Positions 16,049-25,099 are shown, counted from the first letter of the stretch. The stretch: 64,000 nucleotides of DNA from Pseudomonadota bacterium (GCA_023400405.1 JAEXFD010000023.1:1-64000), one strand, 5' to 3'. Numbers and translations: made by a program. The notes: a model not told the origin generated them from the letters alone.

Positions 16049-19024
16049 TTAGAAGTTCAAACGGACGCCCAGGCGATAGGTGCGGCCGAGCGTGTCGTAG
16101 AGCGCCGGGTTGACGTCGAGCCCGGTGTTGGTCTGCGGCGACGGCGCGGGATCGTGATCGAACAGATTGTCGACCTTGAAATAGGCGCGCACGCCCTTGG
16201 CCAGGTTGTACGATCCGCCGACGTCGACGTAGAAGGCGCCCTTCATGAAGTTGCGGTCGATCGTCGGATGGTTGCCGGTCGATGCCGGGCACCCCGAGCT
16301 GCAGACGACATATTGATGGCCGAACACGCCGTCCGAGAACCAGCGTTCCTGGACGCTGAAGCCGAACCGGTCGTTCTCGTAGCTCTGGATCGCCAGCCAC
16401 TTCCAGTCGGGAGTGTTGCCCGTATTCGCCCCGGCCTGGTCGACCCGATCGACTCCCGCCACGCCGGCATCGACAAGGAACTCGCGAATATGCGTCCCGA
16501 GCGCGCGCAGCGTGAAGCTGCCGGGCAGGCCAAACGGCCGGCGCCATTGGTAGCTTGCCTCGATATCGAAGCCGCTGGTCTTCCACGAAGCCAGGTTGAA
16601 CGGCTGGACATTGATGAAGTTGCCGCCCTGAACCGGGCTGTTGAGGACGAAGCCGCCGCAAAACGCCTGGTTGCCTTCGAAGCAGAAGCGCACGATCTGG
16701 TCCGCGGTCAGCGTCGAGACCACGCCGTTCAGCTTGATCTTGTAATAGTCGAACGAGAGGCTCAGTCCCGGCAGCCAGGACGGGTTGGCGAGCGCGATGC
16801 CGATTTCGGTGTTGCGCGCGATTTCCGGCTTGAGGTTGGGATTGCCGACCGTGTTCTGGAACGCCTGCACCGCACCCGCCGGCGGGAAGGGATTGGCGAA
16901 GCTCGGCAGCGTCGTCACCGTCGGAGCCGCGAACAGTTCGGACAGGTTTGGCGCACGAACGTCGCGCGACGTGACGGCGCGAACGCGGATGCCGTCGAAC
17001 GGCGTGTCCCAGGTGCCGCCGACCTTCCATGCCCAGACTGTGCCCGAGGTGCTGTAATGCGTCACGCGGGCGGCGCCGTTCAGGTTCGCGCGGCCGATGG
17101 CCGTGCCATTGAATAGCGGCAGGTTGAGCTCGGCCGAGCCCTCGTACACGTCATAGGCGCCGGTACCGTTCTTGTAATTGCCCGCTGCCCAGTTGCTGCC
17201 CTGGGCGGAGTTGAGCAGCGGATCGGCCGGATAGGCGCTGCTGTTCGGGCTGATCGAGCTGACGCCGGCACCATAGGGGTCGGCATTCACGCGGTAGAAT
17301 TCGTGCCGGTATTCGCCGCCGAACGCGAGCGAGAGCGGCCCGGCCCACAAGTCGAACAAATTGCCCGCAAAGTTGACGCTCGCAACGTCCTGAGTGAGCT
17401 TGGTGTGCTGGAACGGCCCGTTCGCCGGCATGATGTACGCAAGCGCCGCGGCCGAGGGCGTGAAGTTGCCGAACACGTTGATCGGCTGGCAGCCCGCCGC
17501 GCGCGCGGTCGCATCGGCGCAGACGATCGCGCCGTTCAGCGAGATTGCATTGCTCGCCGCGGCATAACGGTTCTGCAGGACAATGTTGTTGACGTTGATG
17601 TCGGAGATGGTGGTGCCATGCTCGTAATAGGCGTCATAGCCCCAGTCGCCGCCGGCCACGCCCAACTTGCCCTTGAGGCCGCCGACAAAGCGATATTGCC
17701 GCCGGTCGGTATAGACGCGGGTATCCGGGAACGAGCCGTTGCTGCTGCCGAAGTTGAACGAAGTGATTCCGGCGGTGGTGCACCGGTCACGCACGAGCTG
17801 CGGCAGGAACGCATTGGCGCACTGCACGGTGAGGTTCGGACGGTTGTAGCCCGGGCTCGGCTGGTTGTTGGTCTTCACCTGTGCGACGTTGACAGTGACG
17901 TAGAGCTCGCTGTTCTCGCCGAGATCATAGCCGATCCGGCCGTAGCCGTTGATACGCTGGAGCGCCGAGGCCAGTGAGGCGCCCGAACCGGGCGCGCCGG
18001 ACAAGTCGCCGCCGACGCAGAAGCTGTTGCCGGGGTAACAGTTGCTCACCCGGCCATTGCCGAGTGGCGTGCCCCCCGACCCATAGTTGAAATTGACCGG
18101 CGCGCCGCTTGCATCGAACGCAATGCCCTGGAGCGGGCCGTTGTTGATCAGGCCGTACAGCGCATATTGATAGGGCTGAGCATAGTCGCTGTAGACATAT
18201 TGCGGCAGGCCGTTGTTGGTCTGGCCGGTGTTGAGCAGCGTGGACGCGCGATACCAGTCGCGCTTGCCGGCGAGATCGGTGCCGAAATTGCCGGGGCCGA
18301 CGCCCTGGTCATGCGCATATTCGCCGCTCAGGATGACATGCAGCTTGTCGTCGAACAGCGCGCCGCCCCAGGCGCCCTGCGCCAGGATCTGCGCATTGTC
18401 GCCATAAGTGGTGATGCCGCCGAGAACGTTTGCCTTGAAGCCCTTGAAGCGCGTGTCGGTAATGAAGTTGACGACACCGCCGACCGCGTCCGAGCCGTAG
18501 GTGGCCGAGGCGCCGCCGTTCACCACATCGACGCGCTTCACGAGCAGCTGGGGGAACAGGCTGATGTCCGGCACGCCGGTGACGTTGGCGCCGACGACGC
18601 GCTGGCCGTCGAGCAGCGTCAGGGTGCGGATCGGGCCGAGGCCACGCAGCGAGAAGGAGCTGAGGCCCTGCTGGCCGCTTGAGGTGCTGAACGTGCCGGT
18701 CGCCGTGCCGGTCGAGCCCTGGAGCGAGGGAAGCTGCGCGATCGTGTTGAAGATATTGGGCTGTGCGTTGCTGGCGATCTGCTCTTCGCCGATCACCGTG
18801 GTGGGCGTCGGCGCAGTGAAGCCGCTGGCGGTGATGCGCGATCCAGTGACGATGATGTCGCCGGCCTGGGCGTCGGGAGAGTCTGTCTGGTCGGTCGCTG
18901 CGGGCACGCTGTCCTGCGCCGCTGGACTGGTTTGCGCGTGCGCGGCGCCGGCCAGCGTCATTGCAGCGAGCGCAATCAGGCTCGCGCCGTGCAGCGGCCG
19001 TTGCAATGCGGAAATCGCTTTCAT
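16049..19024 (-). CDS. TonB-dependent outer-membrane receptor
   Basis: A 991-residue receptor. I chose the ATG opening MKAISALQRP because GGGAGGAG lies just upstream and a signal peptide ends at GAAHA. The segment GDIIVTGSRI (about residue 55) is the usual place of the TonB box. The plug domain follows with SSFSLRGLGPIRTLTLLDG and GSDAVGGVVNF. The chain ends in a phenylalanine (YRLGVRLNF), the outer-membrane assembly signal. Such receptors import oligosaccharides, siderophores or cofactors using proton-motive force. Two paralogous secreted beta-helix proteins flank it on the same strand, so a carbohydrate or sugar-acid derived substrate is the best guess. It has its own upstream element shared with copy B. 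Confidence 0.9.
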   Translation of the reverse strand: MKAISALQRPLHGASLIALAAMTLAGAAHAQTSPAAQDSVPAATDQTDSPDAQAGDIIVTGSRITASGFTAPTPTTVIGEEQIASNAQPNIFNTIAQLPSLQGSTGTATGTFSTSSGQQGLSSFSLRGLGPIRTLTLLDGQRVVGANVTGVPDISLFPQLLVKRVDVVNGGASATYGSDAVGGVVNFITDTRFKGFKANVLGGITTYGDNAQILAQGAWGGALFDDKLHVILSGEYAHDQGVGPGNFGTDLAGKRDWYRASTLLNTGQTNNGLPQYVYSDYAQPYQYALYGLINNGPLQGIAFDASGAPVNFNYGSGGTPLGNGRVSNCYPGNSFCVGGDLSGAPGSGASLASALQRINGYGRIGYDLGENSELYVTVNVAQVKTNNQPSPGYNRPNLTVQCANAFLPQLVRDRCTTAGITSFNFGSSNGSFPDTRVYTDRRQYRFVGGLKGKLGVAGGDWGYDAYYEHGTTISDINVNNIVLQNRYAAASNAISLNGAIVCADATARAAGCQPINVFGNFTPSAAALAYIMPANGPFQHTKLTQDVASVNFAGNLFDLWAGPLSLAFGGEYRHEFYRVNADPYGAGVSSISPNSSAYPADPLLNSAQGSNWAAGNYKNGTGAYDVYEGSAELNLPLFNGTAIGRANLNGAARVTHYSTSGTVWAWKVGGTWDTPFDGIRVRAVTSRDVRAPNLSELFAAPTVTTLPSFANPFPPAGAVQAFQNTVGNPNLKPEIARNTEIGIALANPSWLPGLSLSFDYYKIKLNGVVSTLTADQIVRFCFEGNQAFCGGFVLNSPVQGGNFINVQPFNLASWKTSGFDIEASYQWRRPFGLPGSFTLRALGTHIREFLVDAGVAGVDRVDQAGANTGNTPDWKWLAIQSYENDRFGFSVQERWFSDGVFGHQYVVCSSGCPASTGNHPTIDRNFMKGAFYVDVGGSYNLAKGVRAYFKVDNLFDHDPAPSPQTNTGLDVNPALYDTLGRTYRLGVRLNF

Positions 19025-19107
19025 TGATCCTCTCCTCCCTTTGCTTTCTTTCGGCGGAGATCCCCCGCCGCGATTGTCCTGAAAGGTATCGCTCGCGCAG
19101 GTTCGCC

Positions 19108-19129
19108 GCACGTAAGACATAGGTCGTAG
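19108..19129 (-). promoter_or_regulatory. Shared cis element upstream of the TonB-dependent receptor
   Basis: A 22-bp stretch on the plus strand, opening GCACGT and closing AGGTCGTAG, matches 18 of 22 bases at 22234-22255 upstream of copy B. It ends 84 bp from the receptor start. It is probably a common regulator site or promoter element. Confidence 0.6.
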
Positions 19130-19137
19130 CCGCCCGC

Positions 19138-22100
19138 TCAGGGCCGGGCAGCGTAGAGCGCGTGATGAGTCAGAATGAACAGCGTGCGCCCGTCGGCGCC
19201 GCCGAACAGGATCTGCAGCGGCCGTTCGGGCACGTCGATCCTGCCCGTCTCGCGACCGTCGGGCGCATAGACGAAGACCTGGCCGTTCGCGACGAACACC
19301 CGCCCCTGCCCGTCCACCGCGACGCTCTCGCCGCCGCGATTGGCGAAGGGCTTGAGATCGGTGAGCGTGCCGCCGGACCCGACCAGCCCGCTATAGGTGA
19401 CGTTCTCCGAGCCGTTGGTGACGTAGAGCCGCTCGCCCTGGCGGGCGCTCACCAGCCCGTTGGCATTGAGCGCGTCCGACCAGCGCCAGCCGAGATGATC
19501 CGCGGGACCCTGTTGCCACACCCGGAACGCGGGCAGCGCGATGCTGCCGTCGGGCGAAACATATTCGCGCTGCTTTGGCGTCCCGACATCGCGCGCGAAC
19601 ATCTCGGCGAGCGTGGTAGAGGCATAGGTCTGCGGGTCGAGCTGGTCGCGGAATTCTCCATTGTTCCACCAATTGACCGGCAGCAGCGTGCGGGCGCGGG
19701 CGTTGCCTCGCACCGGCGTCGGCTCGATCCGCTTGAATTGGTCCGGCGGCCCGTCCGGGTCGAAGGAATAGACGCTGCCCTTGGCGCCGAGCGAGGACAG
19801 CACGAGCAAATTGCCCGAACCATCGATCGCGAGGTTGACCGGATCGAGCGGCGCATCGCGGACGACCTCGAGGCGCTTGCCCTCGCTCCAGCGATGGACG
19901 CGCTGGAAGCGCCGGTCGATGAAATAGAGCGCGCCCTTGGCATCGGCGACCGCGCCGGAGATCGACCAGAAGCCATCGGCGAGCTTCGCGACCGGGACCG
20001 AACCGGGTGCCGGCGCGGCGACCTGACGATCGGCCGGACCGATGTCGAGCCGGGCGAATTCGCGCTCGCGCACGGTGAGGCCACGCGTCACGTCCTCGAT
20101 CGCATTGTCGAACGGATATTTGCTGGCGCGCAGGAACGTGCCGCAGCCCTCGTCGTCGCAGCTCGCATAGCCGCTTTCGGCGTTCACATGGACGTTGCGG
20201 AAACGGATGTCGCCCGAGTTGAACAGCTTCACGGCGCTGCGCGCCGGGTGATAACTGCGCGTGACCCGATAGCCGTGATAATTGGCGAAGAGGAGATTGC
20301 GCGAGTTGCGGATCTCCATCGACACGGCATTGGGCCCGTCGCCCACCTCCTGCTCGGTCTGCGGGGCGAGGAACTCCCAATTCTGCACGTCGTCGAGCAC
20401 GAATTCGTTGCGCGCGTGATGCTCGACCGACATCTCGTAGACATGGCCCGGCGTGCGGGTGTGGGTGACGTAGAAGCCAGCCTGGGCGAAGGTGTTCGGG
20501 CTCCACACGTCGGTGAAGGTGCCGCCGCCGCCATCGGTGACCCAGATGCTCGGATATTGCGCGTCCCACCGCCCGTCCGCGACCGGATCGCCGCTGCGGC
20601 CCTGCTGGGTCCAGAGCGGCTTCCCGTCCGCCGTGGGCGTACCGCCGCCGCCCATGATCTTCACGTCCTGAACGAGGCTGTGCTCGCCCGAGCGCCAGAG
20701 CAGGGCGGAAGCCCGCGGATTCACGCGGCCGGTGAACAGGCCGAGGCCGGACAGGATGTTGTCGCCCCCGCGCGGCGTCTCGAGGATCGGAACGACGGTG
20801 CCGAGCCCGGCATGGCGGGGATTGTTATCCGGGACATAGAGCTGGGTGGTCGCCGGATGCAGGCCGATCAGCACAGAGTCCGGCCGCAGCTTGAGCGTGT
20901 CGGTGACCTTGTAGAAGCCGGACGGGAAATAGAGGATGCGATGCGTGTCGATCGCCTTCTGGATCGCCGCGGTATCGTCCGTGTTGCCGTCGCCGGTAAC
21001 GCCGAGGCTGCGCACCTCGCTCCAGCCCGCCATCGCCGGCAGCGCGCGGATCGCGGGGGCGCGGCGACGCGGCAGGCTGCGCAGCGGCGCGATCTCGACC
21101 TGGGTCTCGTATTTACCCATCTGGCCGACTTCGGGCACCGCCAGGCCGTAGGAGAAGGCGCCGACCTTGTAGGCCGGGCCCGTGCCCTCCACCGCGCGCC
21201 CGCTGTCGCGGAAGCGTGCGAAGACCGGCGTCTCGGCGGCAAGCGCGTTCTCGAAACCGATCTGAGTGAAGACATTGTTCTCGTTCGAGATCAGCACGCC
21301 GGCGCGGCTCACCTTCTCGAAGCGGACGTCCTTGCCCCACAGCGAATCGCCATAGCCGCGGTCGATCTCGATCCCGACCGGCGTGTCGCGGATCGCGACG
21401 TTGACCAGCGTGAGATCAACCTCATGCTCGCGGATCGCGGCGTCGCGCTGGCCGTCGAAGCTCGAATCGATCAGGGTGAACTGCCAGGCGGGCGAGGTCT
21501 TCTCGGTGACGATGCCGTAGCGCCCGCCCTGGAAACGGACATTCTCGATGACGTTGCCGGCCTGATAGACGCCGGCAAAGCCGCTGCCGATGCGGAAGTC
21601 CATGTGGCTGAGGAACGCGTGCTGGGCCATGCGGAAGCGCACCCCGGCAGCGGCAGGATTGCCCGCGCCGATCTCGATATCGACATTGCTCATCGAGGAA
21701 TAGAAGGTGCCCGAATTGGCATCGCGCACGACACGCTCGCGCGGCACCACGGTGGGCACCGGCACGGGCACCTGGCCCACTGCATATTGATCGTCGCCGA
21801 TGAAGACGATCATCGTCGAGACGCCCTGCTGGAATCCGGGCGTGTTCGCGCCGAGCAGGATCACCGGCCGGGTCCGCCCGACGCCATAGACGCGCACGCC
21901 GGCAGGGACGGTGAGCGTGCGCGTGATCCGGTATTTGCCCGAAGGCAGGAAGACGATGCCGTGGCCGGTCTTGTCGCGCGCCCGGTCGAGCGCCTGTTGC
22001 AGCGCCTCGCTGTCGTCCGCGACGCCGTCCCCCACTGCCTTGACGGTGACGGCATCGGGCTCGGCCGGCGCGGTCGGGAAGATCGAGGCGTTTTGGGCCC

Positions 22101-22170
22101 GTGCGGCGGCCGGGAGGGCGGTCAGGGCCGTCGCGGCAAGCGACTGGACCAGAATGCGGCGCAGGATCAT
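19138..22170 (-). CDS. Secreted tandem beta-helix (GH55/pectate-lyase-3-like) protein with C-terminal SMP-30-like propeller, copy B
   Basis: A 1010-residue paralog of the protein at 12931-15975, collinear from end to end. GGGAGG sits upstream of the ATG and the signal peptide ends near AARAQ. Beta-helix modules start at ADDSEALQQALD (about 50) and NTDDTAAIQKAID (about 398). Shared landmarks with copy A include REHE, IEIDRGYGD, WVTDGGGGTF, SVEHHAR and VREREFA. The propeller runs from about 725 and closes with VPERPLQILFGG and FILTHHALY. It is the first gene of a three-gene minus-strand set (copy B, receptor, copy A). The divergent neighbour is gluconokinase, which suggests a sugar-acid pathway. 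Enzymatic activity is not proven. Confidence 0.82.
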   Translation of the reverse strand: MILRRILVQSLAATALTALPAAARAQNASIFPTAPAEPDAVTVKAVGDGVADDSEALQQALDRARDKTGHGIVFLPSGKYRITRTLTVPAGVRVYGVGRTRPVILLGANTPGFQQGVSTMIVFIGDDQYAVGQVPVPVPTVVPRERVVRDANSGTFYSSMSNVDIEIGAGNPAAAGVRFRMAQHAFLSHMDFRIGSGFAGVYQAGNVIENVRFQGGRYGIVTEKTSPAWQFTLIDSSFDGQRDAAIREHEVDLTLVNVAIRDTPVGIEIDRGYGDSLWGKDVRFEKVSRAGVLISNENNVFTQIGFENALAAETPVFARFRDSGRAVEGTGPAYKVGAFSYGLAVPEVGQMGKYETQVEIAPLRSLPRRRAPAIRALPAMAGWSEVRSLGVTGDGNTDDTAAIQKAIDTHRILYFPSGFYKVTDTLKLRPDSVLIGLHPATTQLYVPDNNPRHAGLGTVVPILETPRGGDNILSGLGLFTGRVNPRASALLWRSGEHSLVQDVKIMGGGGTPTADGKPLWTQQGRSGDPVADGRWDAQYPSIWVTDGGGGTFTDVWSPNTFAQAGFYVTHTRTPGHVYEMSVEHHARNEFVLDDVQNWEFLAPQTEQEVGDGPNAVSMEIRNSRNLLFANYHGYRVTRSYHPARSAVKLFNSGDIRFRNVHVNAESGYASCDDEGCGTFLRASKYPFDNAIEDVTRGLTVREREFARLDIGPADRQVAAPAPGSVPVAKLADGFWSISGAVADAKGALYFIDRRFQRVHRWSEGKRLEVVRDAPLDPVNLAIDGSGNLLVLSSLGAKGSVYSFDPDGPPDQFKRIEPTPVRGNARARTLLPVNWWNNGEFRDQLDPQTYASTTLAEMFARDVGTPKQREYVSPDGSIALPAFRVWQQGPADHLGWRWSDALNANGLVSARQGERLYVTNGSENVTYSGLVGSGGTLTDLKPFANRGGESVAVDGQGRVFVANGQVFVYAPDGRETGRIDVPERPLQILFGGADGRTLFILTHHALYAARP

Positions 22171-22233
22171 CACGACACCTCCCTGCCCTCGAACCTTGGG
22201 GCCCGGTCTGGCTAGACCCCGGCCGGACAGGTG

Positions 22234-22255
22234 GCACGTGCGACCAAGGTCGTAG
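22234..22255 (-). promoter_or_regulatory. Shared cis element upstream of beta-helix copy B
   Basis: This 22-bp stretch matches 18 of 22 positions with 19108-19129. It contains CGACCAAGGTCG, a 12-bp dyad that is less perfect in the other copy. It ends 64 bp from the copy B start and 62 bp from the divergent gntK start. Confidence 0.6.
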
Positions 22256-22316
22256 TTTGCAGCGCCGGGAGCCGGCGCCACAAGGACGGCGACCGATTTC
22301 TCCCCAAGGATGCCCT

Positions 22317-22841
22317 TTGCTCCCCTCCGCCGCCCCTGCCACGCCGCTCGCGCTGATCGTCATGGGGGTCAGTGGCTGCGGCAAATCGACGCTCGGCAAG
22401 CTCCTCGCCGAGGCGCTGGGCGCTCCGTTTCTCGAAGGCGATGATTTCCACTCACAGGCGGCGGTCGCCAAGATGCGCGGCGGCGAGCCGCTCAGCGACG
22501 CCGATCGCTGGCCCTGGCTCGAACGGCTCGGCCTGGCGACGGCGGAGGCGATCGCCGCGCACGGCAGCGCGGTCGTCGCCTGCTCCGCGCTGCGCAAACC
22601 CTATCGCGACCGGCTGCGCGCGGTGATCCCGGCGCCGGTCCGCTTCGTGCTGCCGGACAGCAGCCGCGAGAGCCTGCTCGCTCGCCTCGCGGGGCGCGAG
22701 GGGCATTTCATGCCCGCAAGCCTGCTCGACAGCCAACTCGCCACGCTCGAACGGCCGGTCGCGGACGAGAACGCGATCGTGCTCGGCGTGGAGGCCTCGC
22801 CCGAAACGCTGCGCGACCACGTCCTCTCGCGGCTGCGCTGA
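22317..22841 (+). CDS. gntK: Gluconokinase
   Basis: The start is a TTG: AAGGA lies six bases upstream, no ATG precedes the P-loop, and this gives the usual 174 residues. The Walker A loop is GVSGCGKST near residue 18. The substrate segment EGDDFHSQAAVAKMRGG is typical of GntK. The family phosphorylates D-gluconate to 6-phosphogluconate in the cytoplasm, feeding the Entner-Doudoroff pathway. It converges with the GntR gene (5-bp gap) and lies next to a GntP-family permease, so uptake, activation and regulation are grouped. It is divergent from the beta-helix copy B gene. Confidence 0.93.
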   Translation: MLPSAAPATPLALIVMGVSGCGKSTLGKLLAEALGAPFLEGDDFHSQAAVAKMRGGEPLSDADRWPWLERLGLATAEAIAAHGSAVVACSALRKPYRDRLRAVIPAPVRFVLPDSSRESLLARLAGREGHFMPASLLDSQLATLERPVADENAIVLGVEASPETLRDHVLSRLR

Positions 22842-22846
22842 GCAAC

Positions 22847-23524
22847 CTAAGGCATCAGCCGCCGCCGCCCCTCTCCCAGATGCCAGCGCATCGCCAGCGC
22901 CGCGCGTTCGGGGTCCTGGGCGCGGATCGAGTCGACGATCACCTCATGCTCCTCGAGCATCACGGCGATCACTTCGGGCGGCCGCGCGCGCGAGATGTCG
23001 ACGCCGGCCCGCATCACCTTTTCGACGTCCGCCCAAAGCGCGTCGAACGCCTGGAGGAAAGCGGGATTGCCGGTCGCCTCGGCAATGCGGCGGTGGAGTT
23101 CCATGTCCTCGGCATGGGCCGGCGCGCTCGACAAGAGCGCCTCGCGCAGCGCCGCCATCGCCGCATCGAGCTCGGCCATCTGCTCGGCCGTGCGCCGCTG
23201 CGCCGCCAGCCGCGCCGCCTCGGCCTCGAGCACGAAACGGACCTCGTAGCTGCCGAGCGTGGTCGGCAGTTCGGCGAGCGGCATGAACGCCGTCAGCCGC
23301 TCGGACGGACGGCTCTTGACGAACGAGCCGGCGCCGCGCCGTGCCTCGGTGATGCCGTCGGAGGCGAGCCGCACCAGCGCCTCGCGCACGATCGCGCGGG
23401 AGACGCCGAACATCTCCGCCAGCCGCGCCTCCGAGGGCAGCCGCGCACCAACTTCGAGATCGTCCAGCTTGATGATCTCGACGATGCCGGCATAGGCATG
23501 GTCCGAAAGACGCAACTGGCTCAT
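22847..23524 (-). CDS. GntR/FadR-type (FCD domain) transcriptional regulator
   Basis: A 225-residue regulator starting at MSQLRLSDHA. Residues 10-75 form the GntR winged helix, with LPSEARLAEMFGVSRAIVREAL and GAGSFVKSRP. Residues 85-215 form the all-helical FCD ligand domain with metal-site residues (Asp/His pattern in DMELHRRIAEATGN and the late HLGEGRRR). FCD regulators respond to gluconate, uronates, lactate or related acids and usually repress neighbouring transport genes. It follows the permease gene by 10 bp on the same strand, so it is probably autoregulated. Candidate sites are the 11-bp arms at 24917-24927 and 25010-25020. Confidence 0.9.
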   Translation of the reverse strand: MSQLRLSDHAYAGIVEIIKLDDLEVGARLPSEARLAEMFGVSRAIVREALVRLASDGITEARRGAGSFVKSRPSERLTAFMPLAELPTTLGSYEVRFVLEAEAARLAAQRRTAEQMAELDAAMAALREALLSSAPAHAEDMELHRRIAEATGNPAFLQAFDALWADVEKVMRAGVDISRARPPEVIAVMLEEHEVIVDSIRAQDPERAALAMRWHLGEGRRRLMP

Positions 23525-23534
23525 CCCGCCCGCC

Positions 23535-24881
23535 TCACAACACGCTACTCGCGACCAGCACCAACGCAAGGCCGACCACGGCGACCACCGTCTCCATGAT
23601 CGACCAGGTCTTGAAGGTCCCCGGCATGTCGGTCCCCAGATAGCTCTTCACCAGCCAGAAGCCCGGATCGTTGACGTGCGAGAAGAACAGCGATCCCGCG
23701 CCGATGGCAAGCACCATCCATTCGGGCTCGATGCCCGCCGAGGCGACGAGGCCCTGCATCACGCCGGCGGTGGTGATCGTCGCCACCGTCGCCGATCCGG
23801 TCGCGAGGCGGATACACACCGAGACGCCCCAGGCGAGCAGCAGCGGCGAGATCGCGCCGCCCGCAGCGAGGCGGACGAGCATGTCGGAAAGTCCGGCGGT
23901 CACCAGTACCTGCTTGAGCGCGCCCCCCGCGCCGATCGCGAGCAGCACGCCGCCCGCGGGCACCATCGCCTCGGTCCATACCGCATTCTGGATGCCGGCA
24001 TCGAGCATGCGCCGGCCGAACAGCAGCGGCAGCGCGACCAGCGTCGCGATCAGCAGCGCGGTGACGGGATGGCCGACCAGGCCGAGCCAGTGGAAATGCG
24101 GGGCAACGGCGGGCGGCAACAGCGTCACCGCCTGCCCCGCGGCGATCAACAGCACCGGCAGCAGGATCGCGAGTAGCGCACGGCCAACCGAAGGCGTCGG
24201 CACGGCGACCTTCGCGGGCTCTAGCAGCGGTGCGCTCAGCTTGACGCCCCGCGCCGTGAAGCGGGCAAGCAACGGGCCGGCGATGATCGCCGTCGGGATG
24301 CCGACGAGCAGCCCGTAAGCCAGCGTCTTGCCCAGGCTTGCGCCGAGCGCATCGACCGCAAGCAGTGGCCCCGGATGCGGCGGCACCAGCGCATGCACCA
24401 CCGAAAGCCCCGCCAGCGCCGGCAGCATCAGCCGCAGCTTGGCGGCATCGTCATTCTGGCCCTGGGGCAGCAGCGCGGCGGCAGAAGCGACGATCGGCAG
24501 CAGCAGCACCAGCCCGGTCTCGAAGAACAGCGGCAGGCCGATGATGATCGCCGTGAACAGGCTCGCCCAAGGCGCGCCGCGCGTGCCCGAGAGGCGAAGC
24601 GCCGCCCGGGCGAGGCCGCCCGCCCCGTCCGAAAGCTGGAGCATCGCGCCAAGGCCGAGCCCGAGCGCGACGACCAGTCCGGTGCCGCCGAGGATCGCGC
24701 CGGCCCCCTTCTCGATCGCCTTGGCCGTCTCTTCCATCGGCAGGCCGGCGATCAGGCCGACGGTGAAGGCGCCGCAAAGCAGCCCGACGAACGGATGGAG
24801 CCGGCCGCGAATGATCAGCACGATCGACAAAGCGATGCCGGCAAGCGCCGCGCCGACCAGGCGATAATCGGCCGGCGTCAT
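23535..24881 (-). CDS. gntT: Gluconate:H+ symporter (GntP family)
   Basis: A 448-residue polytopic inner-membrane protein with about twelve hydrophobic segments. GntP-family landmarks include GLPMEETAKAIEKGAGAILGG, HALVPPHPGPL with its conserved PPHPGP, and SHVNDPGFWLVK near the end. The family imports gluconate or related sugar acids with protons. GntK, a GntR/FCD regulator and gluconolactonase-like propeller proteins nearby support gluconate as substrate. Its 5' region (24882-25168) holds an 11-bp inverted repeat and a separate 14-bp palindrome. The exact paralog letter (GntT, GntP or GntU) cannot be told from sequence alone. Confidence 0.9.
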   Translation of the reverse strand: MTPADYRLVGAALAGIALSIVLIIRGRLHPFVGLLCGAFTVGLIAGLPMEETAKAIEKGAGAILGGTGLVVALGLGLGAMLQLSDGAGGLARAALRLSGTRGAPWASLFTAIIIGLPLFFETGLVLLLPIVASAAALLPQGQNDDAAKLRLMLPALAGLSVVHALVPPHPGPLLAVDALGASLGKTLAYGLLVGIPTAIIAGPLLARFTARGVKLSAPLLEPAKVAVPTPSVGRALLAILLPVLLIAAGQAVTLLPPAVAPHFHWLGLVGHPVTALLIATLVALPLLFGRRMLDAGIQNAVWTEAMVPAGGVLLAIGAGGALKQVLVTAGLSDMLVRLAAGGAISPLLLAWGVSVCIRLATGSATVATITTAGVMQGLVASAGIEPEWMVLAIGAGSLFFSHVNDPGFWLVKSYLGTDMPGTFKTWSIMETVVAVVGLALVLVASSVL

Positions 24882-24916
24882 GGCCTGTTACGCCCATGGC
24901 GATATGCTCGGGTGCG

Positions 24917-25020
24917 CGGTTGCAAATGGCGCGACATCACCTCTCCCCCTCCGGTTGGCCGCCCTGTCGGCGATCACAATCTGTTGGACAGCTTCTATCG
25001 ATCCGGGGAATTTGCAACCG
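24917..25020. promoter_or_regulatory. Widely spaced inverted repeat upstream of gntT
   Basis: CGGTTGCAAAT (24917-24927) is the exact reverse complement of ATTTGCAACCG (25010-25020). Their centres are 93 bp apart, close to nine helical turns, as expected for two operators bridged by a looped repressor. Both lie between gntT and the LuxR-type gene. Confidence 0.5.
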
Positions 25021-25085
25021 TAAAATGGCGAATTTTGCGGCGAACGCCTAAATTTCGGCTTGAATCTGTCTGACTAGTGGATTTA

Positions 25086-25099
25086 CGTTAGCGCTAACG
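25086..25099. promoter_or_regulatory. Perfect 14-bp palindrome between gntT and the LuxR-type gene
   Basis: CGTTAGCGCTAACG is perfectly symmetric. TTAGCGCTAA is the core of many LacI-family sugar operators. It lies 69 bp before the LuxR-type start and 204 bp before the gntT start. Confidence 0.55.

Noticed and set aside
20868..21275. Arg/Ser-rich 135-codon minus-strand frame within copy B
   Set aside because: It is an out-of-frame reading of the beta-helix gene, with typical shifted-frame composition.
19162..22215. A 1017-codon plus-strand frame opposite copy B
   Set aside because: The same type of shadow as for copy A. The two shadows resemble each other only because the genes beneath them are paralogs.
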